DNA from: Sphingobacterium pedocola
Lineage (GTDB): Bacteria > Bacteroidota > Bacteroidia > Sphingobacteriales > Sphingobacteriaceae
Direction: 5' to 3'
DNA: 64,000 nt
Assembly (NCBI RefSeq): GCF_015209965.1
Contig: NZ_MU158690.1
Span: forward strand, 814,088 to 878,087
How positions within the stretch are numbered: position 1 is the stretch's first letter; each line of letters opens with the position of its first letter. Below are positions 27,272-34,125 of the stretch, piece by piece. Under the pieces are notes generated by a model, which had not been told where the DNA came from, made no database searches, and worked only from the letters and a program-made list of their open reading frames with translations. A program made the position numbers and the translations under genes.

Positions 27272-28465
27272 TTAATACAAAAACCCGAACAGCCATAACG
27301 GCACCTTTGTACCGAAGCCTGTCTCAATATCGTCGGCGGCTATGAGATAAGTGTCTGTATTCCGTACCTGTTTTGAAGTCTTGTTTTTACCGCCCACTTC
27401 AACATTAATATCATTAACGAGAAAATCACCCGTCTCCGGTTCGGATACCTGCAATTCGGCATTGATTAACTGATTCAGCATAAAAGTTTCCCGTATATTT
27501 CCTGGGTCAGGCTGTGTATGTATAGCGTAAGAGAGATTGGTGTTTTCGAGGAATATTTTATCCGGTTTCTGCAACCTTGATACACCTTTTCCTTGTACGG
27601 AAAGTACATTCAATAAACGGGCGTCAGAAAGCTGATATACGTACTCTAAAATTCGATCTCTGGAAATATCAAGTTTTCCCGCTAGGGCAGAGATGTTAGG
27701 TTTGAAAGGAGCCGATTCAGCTATGACGCCCAACAGCTTTTTTACCTTCGCTGCTGTTCCCGAATTGTAAGATGCAATATAAGCTAAGTCTGTATCCACC
27801 ACCGCATTTATTACTTGTTCCAGCTTTGGTAAATATTCACTTTCCCCTTCTGTGAAAATAGGGAGGTATCCTATCTGGAGATACTTGGCAAAAAGAGGAA
27901 GGGGTCTCATTTTCGAGGTAATGTCCAGTGTGATTTCACGGTGATGATTTTTTATATCTTGAAGCGATATGGCCGGAAAATTAGCAGTACCGGTAAACAT
28001 CAGATACTCTCTCAAAGAAAGGCCTGCGAGTGTGTAGCTAATTACCCGGCGGCTAAGATCTGCCTGCCCGCGATAAATATCCAGTGCCGAAGAAGCGGAG
28101 AATATAACCTTCAACTGAGGGATGCCATCATAAATGTTTTTTAGTTCTCTCGACCAGTTTGGGTATTTATGTACTTCATCGATCAGGAGTACCAGCCCTC
28201 CCTGTTGATACCACTCCATTGCCGTATCAAGCAATGTGTGGTTATAAAACCAAGTATGATCCGCCGTAATATACAAAGCATTTTCTTTGATAGGGCCTAG
28301 TCCGTATTTGAGATGCTGCAATAACAGCGTTGTCTTACCCGCCCCCCTAGGACCCTTAATGCCAATCATATGCTGGTTCCAGTTGATTTTATCATGGAGG
28401 TATCGTCTGAACTCGTTAGTTACACTTCGTAATAAAATATCTTGGAAATGGAGTAATGTTTGCAT
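27272..28465 (-). CDS. AAA_14/DUF4143 family ATP-binding protein
   Basis: A 397-residue P-loop ATPase. The Walker A motif is GIKGPRGAGKTTLLLQHL near the N-terminus and the Walker B is LVLLIDEVHKYPNW. Sensor region residues FSASSA and an arginine-rich RRVISYTLAGLSLREYL follow, as in AAA_14 proteins. The C-terminal DUF4143 nuclease-like/winged domain starts around residue 200. The frame opens at a TTG, but the ATG at 28465 is the better start. Proteins of this family are mobile, often self-regulated and of unsettled function. The upstream region carries repeated ACTGCAA words and an 11-base inverted repeat. A second, wrecked member of the family lies at 50.5-50.9 kb. Confidence 0.88.
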   Translation of the reverse strand: MQTLLHFQDILLRSVTNEFRRYLHDKINWNQHMIGIKGPRGAGKTTLLLQHLKYGLGPIKENALYITADHTWFYNHTLLDTAMEWYQQGGLVLLIDEVHKYPNWSRELKNIYDGIPQLKVIFSASSALDIYRGQADLSRRVISYTLAGLSLREYLMFTGTANFPAISLQDIKNHHREITLDITSKMRPLPLFAKYLQIGYLPIFTEGESEYLPKLEQVINAVVDTDLAYIASYNSGTAAKVKKLLGVIAESAPFKPNISALAGKLDISRDRILEYVYQLSDARLLNVLSVQGKGVSRLQKPDKIFLENTNLSYAIHTQPDPGNIRETFMLNQLINAELQVSEPETGDFLVNDINVEVGGKNKTSKQVRNTDTYLIAADDIETGFGTKVPLWLFGFLY

Positions 28466-28486
28466 ATTGTTGTTTGTATACTGCAA

Positions 28487-28854
28487 ATATATGTAAAAAT
28501 TGCCGTTTCAATACTGCAATTTTTACTCCATTTTAGGGTTTATAAACTGCAAAATAAGCATCAGCGCCTTTTGATGCTCATCCATACAATTGTAGATAAT
28601 TCTGGAGTAGATTCTTGGATTTACCAAACTATTCCGGAGGCAGAAGATACTTATGAATCCGTGACTTCGCAACTGATGGAATGCTGGGGCGAATAAATAG
28701 TGTTTCAATTTGAAGATCGCTTGGATACGCTTCCGTCTGCATTAGGGAGAAGATTAAATAAGCGTTCTAATTTACATGCAATATGACGCTGTCCTAAAAA
28801 TAACAATTAAAAAGAATTTCAATACGCCCGCGGATAAATATAAATGGAGCTTCA
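28487..28854. promoter_or_regulatory. Operator-like repeats upstream of the ATPase; remainder unassigned
   Basis: A perfect 11-base inverted repeat GTAAAAATTGC (28493-28503) / GCAATTTTTAC (28516-28526) lies just upstream of the ATPase start. The word ACTGCAA occurs three times between about 28480 and 28560. Such iterated dyads suggest autoregulation. The rest (28560-28854) contains short open frames without recognisable similarity and looks like gene debris; I see no supported gene there. Confidence 0.45.
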
Positions 28855-29220
28855 TTATAAAACTAACGTAAAATGTTTGTCGGTATATAATATTACTACA
28901 GCGGCGATACACCCGAACAATGAACTGTAATAATATTGGTAATCATGATGTGCAAAGTGAACCATTAAGGCTCCCACAGCAAAAAGGAATAACCATATTA
29001 CAGCAGCATTTTTTAATTCATGATGAAATATGCCAATGATTAAAGCTACCACACCTAAAAGTTCGGCATAGCCAATAAGTAAAGTCCAACTTTCATTGAA
29101 CCCTAAATCTTTCATCCCATCCATCATGCTTTGTTTCTTAAAAACTTTGAAAAGACTTGCGTAACCGAATAGGTATACATAATAAGTAAATGCGGTCCAG
29201 TGAATAATTTGTATAATCAT
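28855..29220 (-). CDS. DoxX-like membrane protein
   Basis: A 121-residue integral membrane protein with four predicted helices (YYVYLFGYASLFKVF; LLIGYAELLGVVALIIGIF; AAVIWLFLFAVGALMVHFA; SLFGCIAAVVILY). The size and the KQSMMDGMKDLGF loop fit the DoxX-like family (DoxX/DUF4870-type quinone or redox-associated membrane proteins). It is divergent from an HxlR-type regulator with an 84-base shared control region containing a clear dyad. This is a common arrangement in which the regulator controls a redox or electrophile response gene. The DoxX call is good, the substrate unknown. Confidence 0.82.
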   Translation of the reverse strand: MIIQIIHWTAFTYYVYLFGYASLFKVFKKQSMMDGMKDLGFNESWTLLIGYAELLGVVALIIGIFHHELKNAAVIWLFLFAVGALMVHFAHHDYQYYYSSLFGCIAAVVILYTDKHFTLVL

Positions 29221-29263
29221 AATCTTTTTTTTGCTAAAGTATTGTGTACTTTTATAATAGACA

Positions 29264-29288
29264 AGTACCTACCAAATAATCAGGTACT
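29264..29288. promoter_or_regulatory. HxlR-type operator in the doxX/hxlR divergent region
   Basis: AGTACCT (29264-29270) and AGGTACT (29282-29288) form a perfect dyad with an 11-base spacer, 17 bases before the HxlR start. Spaced GTAC-containing palindromes are typical HxlR/YodB-type operators. Binding of this regulator is inferred. Confidence 0.65.
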
Positions 29289-29304
29289 AACAAAAAAGTT
29301 AGAA

Positions 29305-29667
29305 ATGCGAAAACAAACCTCCAGCAATACGATTAACAAAAACAATTTAGAAACTAATTGCGGTATGGCTTATGCCATTTCGGTATTGTCGGGAAGATGG
29401 AAGCAAAGTATTTGGGGGTTTTTGCTAGATAACGGTAAACTAAGATACGGTGAACTGAAAAGAAAGCTGATTGGGATATCTGAAAAGATGTTAATTAATC
29501 AGCTAAAGGAACTTGAGAAGGATGGCCTGATCAACCGGATTGCGCATCCTGAGGTTCCACCACGAGTGGAGTATGAACTGTCGGATAAGGGAAAGACTTT
29601 AGAGAATATACTCGTTCTGATGTCGAGTTGGGGAACGAAAAATGCCGACAATCGCATAAAAACCTGA
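29305..29667 (+). CDS. HxlR family winged-helix transcriptional regulator
   Basis: A 120-residue protein when started at ATG 29305. The open frame extends upstream to 29200, but that part runs through the operator and into the divergent gene, so it is rejected as coding. HxlR hallmarks are CGMAYAISVLSGRWKQSIWG, LRYGELKRKLIGISEKMLINQ, LKELEKDGLINRIAHPEVPP and VEYELSDKGKTL. The Cys in NCGMAYAI is the position used for thiol sensing in this family (as in HypR, YodB). It probably represses the divergent DoxX-like gene through the dyad at 29264-29288 and responds to electrophiles or redox stress (inference). Confidence 0.9.
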   Translation: MRKQTSSNTINKNNLETNCGMAYAISVLSGRWKQSIWGFLLDNGKLRYGELKRKLIGISEKMLINQLKELEKDGLINRIAHPEVPPRVEYELSDKGKTLENILVLMSSWGTKNADNRIKT

Positions 29668-29685
29668 CAGTTTAAAAATCTAAAG

Positions 29686-29751
29686 GCTAGCGCTGGAATG
29701 TTTCCAGTGCTTTATGTTTCTTCCCTCATTTCCAGCTGCCTCTTACTTTTA
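29686..29751 (+). repeat. REP-like palindrome, copy 1 (left flank of transposase remnant)
   Basis: A 66-base element: GCGCTGGAA (29691-29699 area) faces TTCCAGTGC to make a hairpin, and the copy ends in TTCCAGCTGC plus CTCTTACTTTTA. The same unit recurs at 31046 and 32039. It sits directly at the point where the transposase gene loses its N-terminus. Confidence 0.7.
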
Positions 29752-29758
29752 ATGGTGT

Positions 29759-30083
29759 GTGATGCCAAGCCATGTACATTTGATATTTAGGTCAAGGAGC
29801 AATGAACCTCAGAAGCTATTGCAGGATTTTAAGCGTTTTACAGCTAAGCGTCTATTGTCAGCCATTCGGGAAAATACACAAGAGAGCAGAAAACAATGGA
29901 TTCTTTGCATGATGGGTCGATTGGGTAGGAAAATCGGACAGGACTATCAATTTTGGCAGCAGCACAACAAGCCGATTGAGCTTTGGAGTGTTGATGTAAT
30001 CGATCAAACCATATTATTGGAAGTATAGTAGCGCCCTTGACTATAGTGGAGGAAAAGGTTTTTTGGAACTGGCAGATCTTTAA
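29759..30083 (+). pseudogene. REP-associated tyrosine transposase (RAYT, IS200-like), deleted
   Basis: The remnant begins VMPSHVHLIFRSRSNEP, containing the HVHL version of the catalytic HuH motif of Y1 transposases. It continues through QESRKQWILCMM and FWQQHNKPIELWSVDVIDQT, and then changes frame. In the next frame, YWKYSSALDYSGGKGFLEL followed by DL and a stop matches the normal C-terminus of Bacteroidota RAYTs. The segment that normally links them (YIHNNPV-type) is missing, so an out-of-frame deletion of some 20 codons lies near 30013. The N-terminal ~50 residues are also missing and replaced by the REP-like palindrome. The remnant is flanked by inverted palindromes, the expected RAYT layout. 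Confidence 0.8.
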
Positions 30084-30097
30084 GAACGAGAAGCTAT

Positions 30098-30120
30098 GGC
30101 ACTGGTTACAAACCAGCGCC
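30098..30120 (-). repeat. REP-like palindrome on the right side of the transposase remnant
   Basis: GGCACTGGTT and AACCAGCGCC form a stem around ACA. Read on the minus strand it is GGCGCTGGTT..AACCAGTGCC, the same GCGCTGG/CCAGTGC design as the left palindrome but in inverted orientation. Confidence 0.6.
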
Positions 30121-30169
30121 AGCAATGGGTCTATAGTATTTTTGTGAACCGACTTGAGATATAAGCTGT

Positions 30170-30778
30170 TTATTCAGTTAAAAGGATAAGGTCAAAATAT
30201 AATAATCTTGTATTCAGGTTGTTATCTAGAGGTAGGCCAGTGAATTCCTTTTCTTGTTGTTCAGAACTAAACAGTTCTATAAACTCATTTCTTTTATAAT
30301 ATTTAAGAGGTGCAATGGAATTGTAAGAATCCACAACTATAAATCTACAGCCTGTTTTATTGGCCTTATCGACGAACCATGATTTTATAAAGTCCATCAG
30401 TTGGTCTCCAATGGATTTTTCTTCTGTGTCAATTTTTCTGAAATTTATATTTACGCCTAACCTACCTATCAAAACAGCAGGATAACTTCGCATCTGCTTA
30501 GGTCTTGGAATATCAGCAATTACTTTTTTCTTTCTAGCATTTGGTAAAGTATATGTTTTTATGCTGTCATTAGAAATTGTAAACGCAGCAACTATCTGAG
30601 AGTCATCCTCATCGAAAGTGAAACAATAACTTTTTCCTAATAATTGTGAGGTGTAATTCAGGACATCTTTTGCGAAAAATTCATTTAAATCGGCATTTCC
30701 GCAATCAAAGGGTTTACAATCACGAAGAATATTTTCATCGTATGCCCTTAATGTGCATTTGTCGTATAGAAATCCCAA
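30170..30778 (-). CDS. GNAT-family N-acetyltransferase, toxin-like
   Basis: A 202-residue GNAT protein. The start LRAYDENILRDCKPFDCGNADLNEFF resembles TacT/AtaT-type and related stand-alone GNATs. The acetyl-CoA binding strand and loop appear as YPAVLIGRLGVNINFRK, then GDQLMDFIKSWF, and the C-terminal half has TGCRFIVVDSYNSIAPLKYYKRNEF, the usual end of the fold. A 51-codon gene lies 11 bases upstream on the same strand behind a very good promoter, the standard arrangement of a two-gene toxin-antitoxin operon. In known systems GNAT toxins acetylate aminoacyl-tRNA; that activity is inferred only. It is surrounded by mobile-element debris, consistent with horizontal mobility. Confidence 0.75.
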   Translation of the reverse strand: MGFLYDKCTLRAYDENILRDCKPFDCGNADLNEFFAKDVLNYTSQLLGKSYCFTFDEDDSQIVAAFTISNDSIKTYTLPNARKKKVIADIPRPKQMRSYPAVLIGRLGVNINFRKIDTEEKSIGDQLMDFIKSWFVDKANKTGCRFIVVDSYNSIAPLKYYKRNEFIELFSSEQQEKEFTGLPLDNNLNTRLLYFDLILLTE

Positions 30779-30789
30779 TGTAGAGATTG

Positions 30790-30945
30790 TTAGATTTTAG
30801 CTTTTGCTAAAATTTTGGCAGAGACAGCTAATTGTTTTGTAAATTTAACGGATGCTTTTTTTGCAATAGCAGCCTTTGCATTGCTGTCGAATGTAATAGC
30901 AGCATCTTCTTTGAGCACAGGAATGTTCTTTATTGCAATAGCCAT
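30790..30945 (-). CDS. Small Ala/Lys-rich protein, putative antitoxin of the GNAT gene
   Basis: A 51-residue ORF (start MAIAIKNIPVLKEDAAITFD, end KILAKAKI) missed by length cut-offs. It is rich in Ala and Lys and predicted largely helical, with no recognisable ribbon-helix-helix or HTH motif. It is first in a two-gene minus-strand operon and ends 11 bases before the GNAT gene. An excellent promoter (TTG, 20 bases, TACCTTTG) lies just upstream. Size, charge and position suggest an antitoxin that neutralises the acetyltransferase by direct contact; that role is an inference. Confidence 0.65.
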   Translation of the reverse strand: MAIAIKNIPVLKEDAAITFDSNAKAAIAKKASVKFTKQLAVSAKILAKAKI

Positions 30946-30973
30946 AATAAATTGTCGTTTACAATGTTAGACG

Positions 30974-31004
30974 CAAAGGTAAGCAATTTGTTTAATGCAA
31001 GCAA
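30974..31004 (-). promoter_or_regulatory. Bacteroidota promoter of the GNAT operon
   Basis: On the minus strand TTG (31004-31002), a 20-base spacer and TACCTTTG (30981-30974) match the consensus exactly. The antitoxin ATG follows 29 bases after the -7 box. Confidence 0.7.
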
Positions 31005-31045
31005 GATTAAACTTCTATTCCCACTACCGGCCGCTCCCCGTCCCC

Positions 31046-31132
31046 CAGCTAGCGCTGGAATGTTTCCAGTGCTTTATGTGCTGCTTACAAATTAGCCTCA
31101 GAGCAAATGTTTCCGGTGTCATTTCCAGCTGC
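31046..31132 (+). repeat. REP-like palindrome, copy 2
   Basis: The copy opens with CAGCTAGCGCTGGAATG and closes with TCATTTCCAGCTGC, with a longer internal segment than copy 3. It abuts the point where the Rpn-like nuclease gene loses its N-terminal half. Confidence 0.7.
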
Positions 31133-31972
31133 GAGATGGAAGTGAGCAGTTTGTACTAGTGCATGTCGAAGTGCAATCGAGTAAAGGAAACGGTGACCTT
31201 GCCCAGCGTATGTTTGAGTACTTCTATCGGATTTCTGATAAATATAAAGTCCCCGTCACGGCACTAGCAATCCTTGCAGATGGCAGCAAGAACTATCGGC
31301 CCGGCATCTATGTTCAGGAATTTATGGGTACAAGTTTAACCTATAGATTCAACAGCTATAAGATCTTGGATCAGGATGAGATTGTGCTCCGTGGAGATAG
31401 CAATCCGTTTGCGGTCGTTGTGCTTACGGCTTTGCTGGCGATATTGCATCGTAATATTACAGATGAACAGCTGAAAGATATCAAGCACGATCTATACGAA
31501 GAGATGATTAAGCGTGAGATGGATAAGGACACACGACAGGGGATATACGACTTTCTGGCACGGTATGTGAGTTTTAAAAGACCAGAAATGTTTATTAAGT
31601 TTCATCGAAGAGTTAATTTTTCATAGGCCGATGAGAGAACGTTAAAAATTGTTTTGTTACACAATTTTTAACTAAGTTTGAGAAAGAAGTAGAAATCAAA
31701 CCCCCGAAGGGGCTCTTGATGGCCATATAGGGCAAACACATTCAGAAAAACTAGGGAGGAACACTACAATGGGAACACGTGAATATTTACTGGAGAAGGC
31801 AAAGAAACAAGGTCTTGAACAAGGGAAGCTTGAAGAACGCACGAAAGCTGAGGCAGAGAAATTAGCCGAGAAACGAGCGATGGCATTGGAGTTCAAAAAA
31901 ATGGGGATACCTGTAGCTGACATAGCCAAGGGAACAGGTCTTTCCGTCGAAGAAATTAATAATTTAGTATAA
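31133..31972 (+). pseudogene. Rpn-family PD-(D/E)XK nuclease / transposase-like protein, broken
   Basis: The first piece (31141-31626) begins at the PD-(D/E)XK core HVEVQSSKGNGDLAQRMFEY and runs through ITDEQLKDIKHDLYE to ARYVSFKRPEMFIK, the usual second half of Rpn/PDDEXK_2 proteins. The active-site Asp and the first ~80 residues are missing, with a REP-like palindrome at the boundary. The natural C-terminus resumes out of frame: KFEKEVEI at about 31674-31699 and MGTREYLLEKAKKQGLEQGK at 31769, ending VEEINNLV at 31972. A 77-base insertion flanked by TAAGTTT repeats separates the pieces, and a second insertion (about 31704-31755) with a CCCC/GGGG hairpin separates the last two. Clearly non-functional. 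Confidence 0.78.
31596..31679. mobile_element. Small hairpin insertion with 7-base target duplication (MITE-like)
   Basis: TAAGTTT occurs at 31596-31602 and 31673-31679, bracketing 70 bases. Those bases include a perfect 11-base inverted repeat, GTTAAAAATTG / CAATTTTTAAC. Removing one repeat plus the insert restores the host reading frame MFIKFEKEVEI. This identifies it as a real insertion rather than divergence. No coding capacity. Confidence 0.6.
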
Positions 31973-32038
31973 AGCTTCATGCTTATAATAGATAGCAAGT
32001 GTTCCAGATTGGAGCGCTTTTTTTGTGCTTATTTCGCC

Positions 32039-32114
32039 CAGCTAGCGCTGGAATGTTTCCAGTGCTTTATGTGCAAATGTTTCCGGTGTCATTTCCAGCT
32101 GCCTCTTACTTTTA
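32039..32114 (+). repeat. REP-like palindrome, copy 3
   Basis: Begins CAGCTAGCGCTGG and ends TTCCAGCTGCCTCTTACTTTTA. It shares the last 12 bases with copy 1 but not with copy 2. Its minus strand supplies the last codons and the stop of the truncated toxin-like gene at 32089-32466. Confidence 0.7.
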
Positions 32115-32466
32115 CATCTTTATTACGGGGAAAATCTTTTCCAGCAGTGTGCAAATCAGCTTTAAGCAAATCAAAATATATAGGAAGAAGGTCGATAAAT
32201 TGTGAGTCTGTAAAGTCAAGGCAGTATTCGAGTTGGTATATTACCCCTACTACAGATGGGTTTTCAAGGGTACCTCGAGCTTTTTTGTCTTTCGCCCATT
32301 GAAGTGCTCTGCTGTAATTGTTTTCCCAAATATAGAATCCATTGCCCAACCAATCGAATTTCTCTTCGCTTTTCTTTATTTTATTAGGTGAGTTGACCAG
32401 TTTATTTCTGACGGTTTCATCACAGCCATGAAATCCAATCGTCAGGTTTGGTCTTTTACTGTAAAT
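32089..32466 (-). pseudogene. Toxin-like protein with HGCDE/LGNGFYIWEN motifs, truncated
   Basis: The frame reads RPNLTIGFHGCDETVRNKLV, then FDWLGNGFYIWENNY, ALQWAKDKKARGTL, PSVVGVIYQLEYCLDF and ADLHTAGKDFPRNKDVK. It is a widespread bacterial family that I recall only as hypothetical; the GxHGCD and GxGxYxWEN pattern recalls small ADP-ribosyltransferase-like (DUF3990-type) folds. Known relatives continue some 30-40 residues (LLRxLDCAVIEYLH-type tail), which are lost here. The last five codons come from the REP-like repeat. No ATG exists: the codon overlapping the upstream stop is ATT where a TAATG overlap would be expected. So both ends are damaged. Confidence 0.65.
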
Positions 32467-32639
32467 TATTTAACAGTGGAGACAATCCTCTTAAGATTAT
32501 TATAGTTTCCCGTCAGATTCCCCTCTTTTGTTAAGATTTTAGCATTTTGAAGAGAAACAATTACAGTAGATTTATCTTTCTTTTCGGCTTTTATCTTTTT
32601 GGCCAAGCTTGATAATAGTTTAACTTGATTTGTTTCCAT
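32466..32639 (-). CDS. 57-residue Lys-rich protein, putative antitoxin
   Basis: Starts METNQVKLLSSLAKKIKAEK and ends NNLKRIVSTVK. It is strongly basic and helical in the first half. No DNA-binding domain was recognised. It immediately precedes and overlaps the toxin-like frame, the layout of a type II toxin-antitoxin operon. TAATTTTG upstream (minus strand, around 32680) matches the -7 consensus. If the toxin is dead, as its two ends suggest, this would be an orphan antitoxin; both roles are inferred from arrangement. Confidence 0.55.
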   Translation of the reverse strand: METNQVKLLSSLAKKIKAEKKDKSTVIVSLQNAKILTKEGNLTGNYNNLKRIVSTVK

Positions 32640-32925
32640 AATACCCTATATTTGTTTGTCTTTAAATACACTACAAAATTATGGAAATATAAAGAAACTA
32701 TTGTCAGGATACGTTAACCTTTTTTCTGGTCGAGTTTCTCTTGTAGCTTGACAATTAGTATCCTTTTTCTTTGACAGGATACTATTCCGTGTTTATAAAC
32801 TGCCGAGTTCTGTGATCCTTGCTTAGTCTTTATTGTTCTTTATCACTCAACTGCAAAGTTTTCTTGCTTAAAGTTGTTTATATGCGATTTAATGGGAAAA
32901 CGATAGCTTAGCACATCATACATAA
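32640..32925. promoter_or_regulatory. Intergenic region with repeated CAGGATAC words
   Basis: Holds the probable promoter of the small minus-strand gene. CAGGATAC occurs twice (about 32705 and 32777), and AGTATCC/GGATACT face each other at about 32758-32786. Otherwise AT-rich without a supported gene. Confidence 0.3.
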
Positions 32926-33492
32926 TTATAAGAAGTATACATCTACTTCGCGAGTTCCAAATTTACCATTTTTTAGTTTAATAGGCTTCTTAGTAGATTT
33001 TAGTTTGTTGGTTCTAACAGCATATTGAAGTGCTTTGGTCAATTGATCCTCAATAAATTCTCTATTTAGTTCTGCCTTGCAGTATTGTTTAATTTCTTTT
33101 AGATATTTATAGCCATCAGCAAAACAGTCGGATTTGGTCAGGATTTCTGTGACAAATGTGTTAGCACTTCTGTCAGATTTCGAACTTAAGAAATATTCTG
33201 GATTATGTTTATGATCAGCCTTGAATTTTATCAACATATCTGATTTAGAAATGGAAGAAGGGATGCGTGTATTAAGGTTGAATATTTTAGTTCCATCAAA
33301 ATTTAGCTTTTCTCCAATTTCTGTTGCAAATACTTCACTAAGAGGTCTAGTGTGATTTAAAATGCCATAAATATGAGAAGTAGATTTTTTGAAAAATTCA
33401 GCGAATCCAGCAATATCTAAATCCGTGATATTCATAATAGTTATTATTCTATTTGCTATTGCAATTAGATATTCTCTGTTTTTGGGTTCCAT
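32926..33492 (-). CDS. Hypothetical protein with N-terminal HTH-like region
   Basis: A 188-residue protein. Residues about 20-75 (DIAGFAEFFKKSTSHIYGIL, RPLSEVFATEIGEKLNFDG) look like an XRE-type helix-turn-helix. The rest (residues 90-188) is charged and unrecognised, with many Lys/Asn codons, in keeping with the AT-rich surroundings. No signal peptide or membrane segment. It is monocistronic and divergent from the structured region that follows at 33.6 kb. A regulatory role is plausible; I do not recognise the family. Confidence 0.55.
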   Translation of the reverse strand: MEPKNREYLIAIANRIITIMNITDLDIAGFAEFFKKSTSHIYGILNHTRPLSEVFATEIGEKLNFDGTKIFNLNTRIPSSISKSDMLIKFKADHKHNPEYFLSSKSDRSANTFVTEILTKSDCFADGYKYLKEIKQYCKAELNREFIEDQLTKALQYAVRTNKLKSTKKPIKLKNGKFGTREVDVYFL

Positions 33493-33594
33493 TCAACAAA
33501 GGGATAGATAAGTTTACGCTAATAATTATCACACATTTACTTTTGTAAAAATTTTTATGTACATTTGTTTTGTAATTGATTAGGTGTTTAAAAA

Positions 33595-34105
33595 GAGTCT
33601 TGCGGCTACAATTTCTCAGGCCGTAACGCAGGGCAGTAGTTTAAATACCCACGTCTATGCTTATTATGTTATATTTGCATGTATAAGGTAGATGTGGGGC
33701 TACTGTAAATCCGTGTTACGTAAGGCCTGAGAACTGAAAAGTAGCCACGGTTTGTAGCCCCACATGTATCAAAGTTACTGACCATCAAGACTCGTTAACT
33801 ATAACGAGTATGAGCCATAAAAAACAACTTTTAAAGAACAAAATATCGGCCCCCGAGTAATCTCGGCAGGGCGTGTCCGTGGTTGCGGACATTTCTAAGA
33901 TCGGTGAATGCCTAGAAGAAAACCGTTAAACCTTATTATGCACAGCGTTCGGCATCCGGTTCTAAATCAATTTATTTATAGGTGGCCTGAGCCTTAGGCT
34001 TAGGTAGAAATTAATAGCGCTATAAAGTCTAGCGACGCAACAGGAACAGGTCACCTCCTAAAACCTTAAAACCGAGTGAAACGAGCTCTTTCATTCCATT
34101 AAGGT
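33595..34105 (+). ncRNA. Candidate structured RNA / leader with interleaved stems
   Basis: The 633 bases before the TlpA-like gene contain no ORF but unusually dense complementary segments. Outer pair: GAGTCTTG 33595-33602 with CAAGACTC 33786-33793. Pair A: TCTCAGGCC 33614-33622 with GGCCTGAGA 33724-33732, extended by GTAAC/GTTAC. Pair B: ATGTGGGGCTAC 33692-33703 with GTAGCCCCACAT 33754-33765. A and B interleave, so they would make a pseudoknot. Further stems: CCGAG/CTCGG and GTCCG/CGGAC around 33855-33891, AGGTGGCCTG 33980-33989 with CAGGTCACCT 34047-34056, and ACCTTAA 34063-34069 with TTAAGGT 34099-34105. No known RNA family recognised. It could be a long 5' leader, an independent RNA or a remnant of a mobile RNA. 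Confidence 0.45.
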
Positions 34106-34125
34106 TCAATTAAAACCATGAAAAA

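Noticed and set aside
28460-28696. 79-codon plus-strand frame upstream of the ATPase gene
   Set aside because: Runs through the operator repeats; its tail (DSWIYQTIPEAEDTYESVTS) looks protein-like and may be gene debris, but no family or start is supportable.
31979-32302. 107-codon plus-strand frame over REP copy 3
   Set aside because: Made of repeat sequence and antisense of the toxin-like gene.
33690-33770. Possible cobalamin riboswitch (GGGGCTACTGTAAATC resembles part of its core)
   Set aside because: The remaining conserved B12-box elements are absent and the downstream genes are not cobalamin-related.
33595-34105. tmRNA or RNase P RNA
   Set aside because: No tRNA-like domain, tag reading frame or RNase P core sequences were found.
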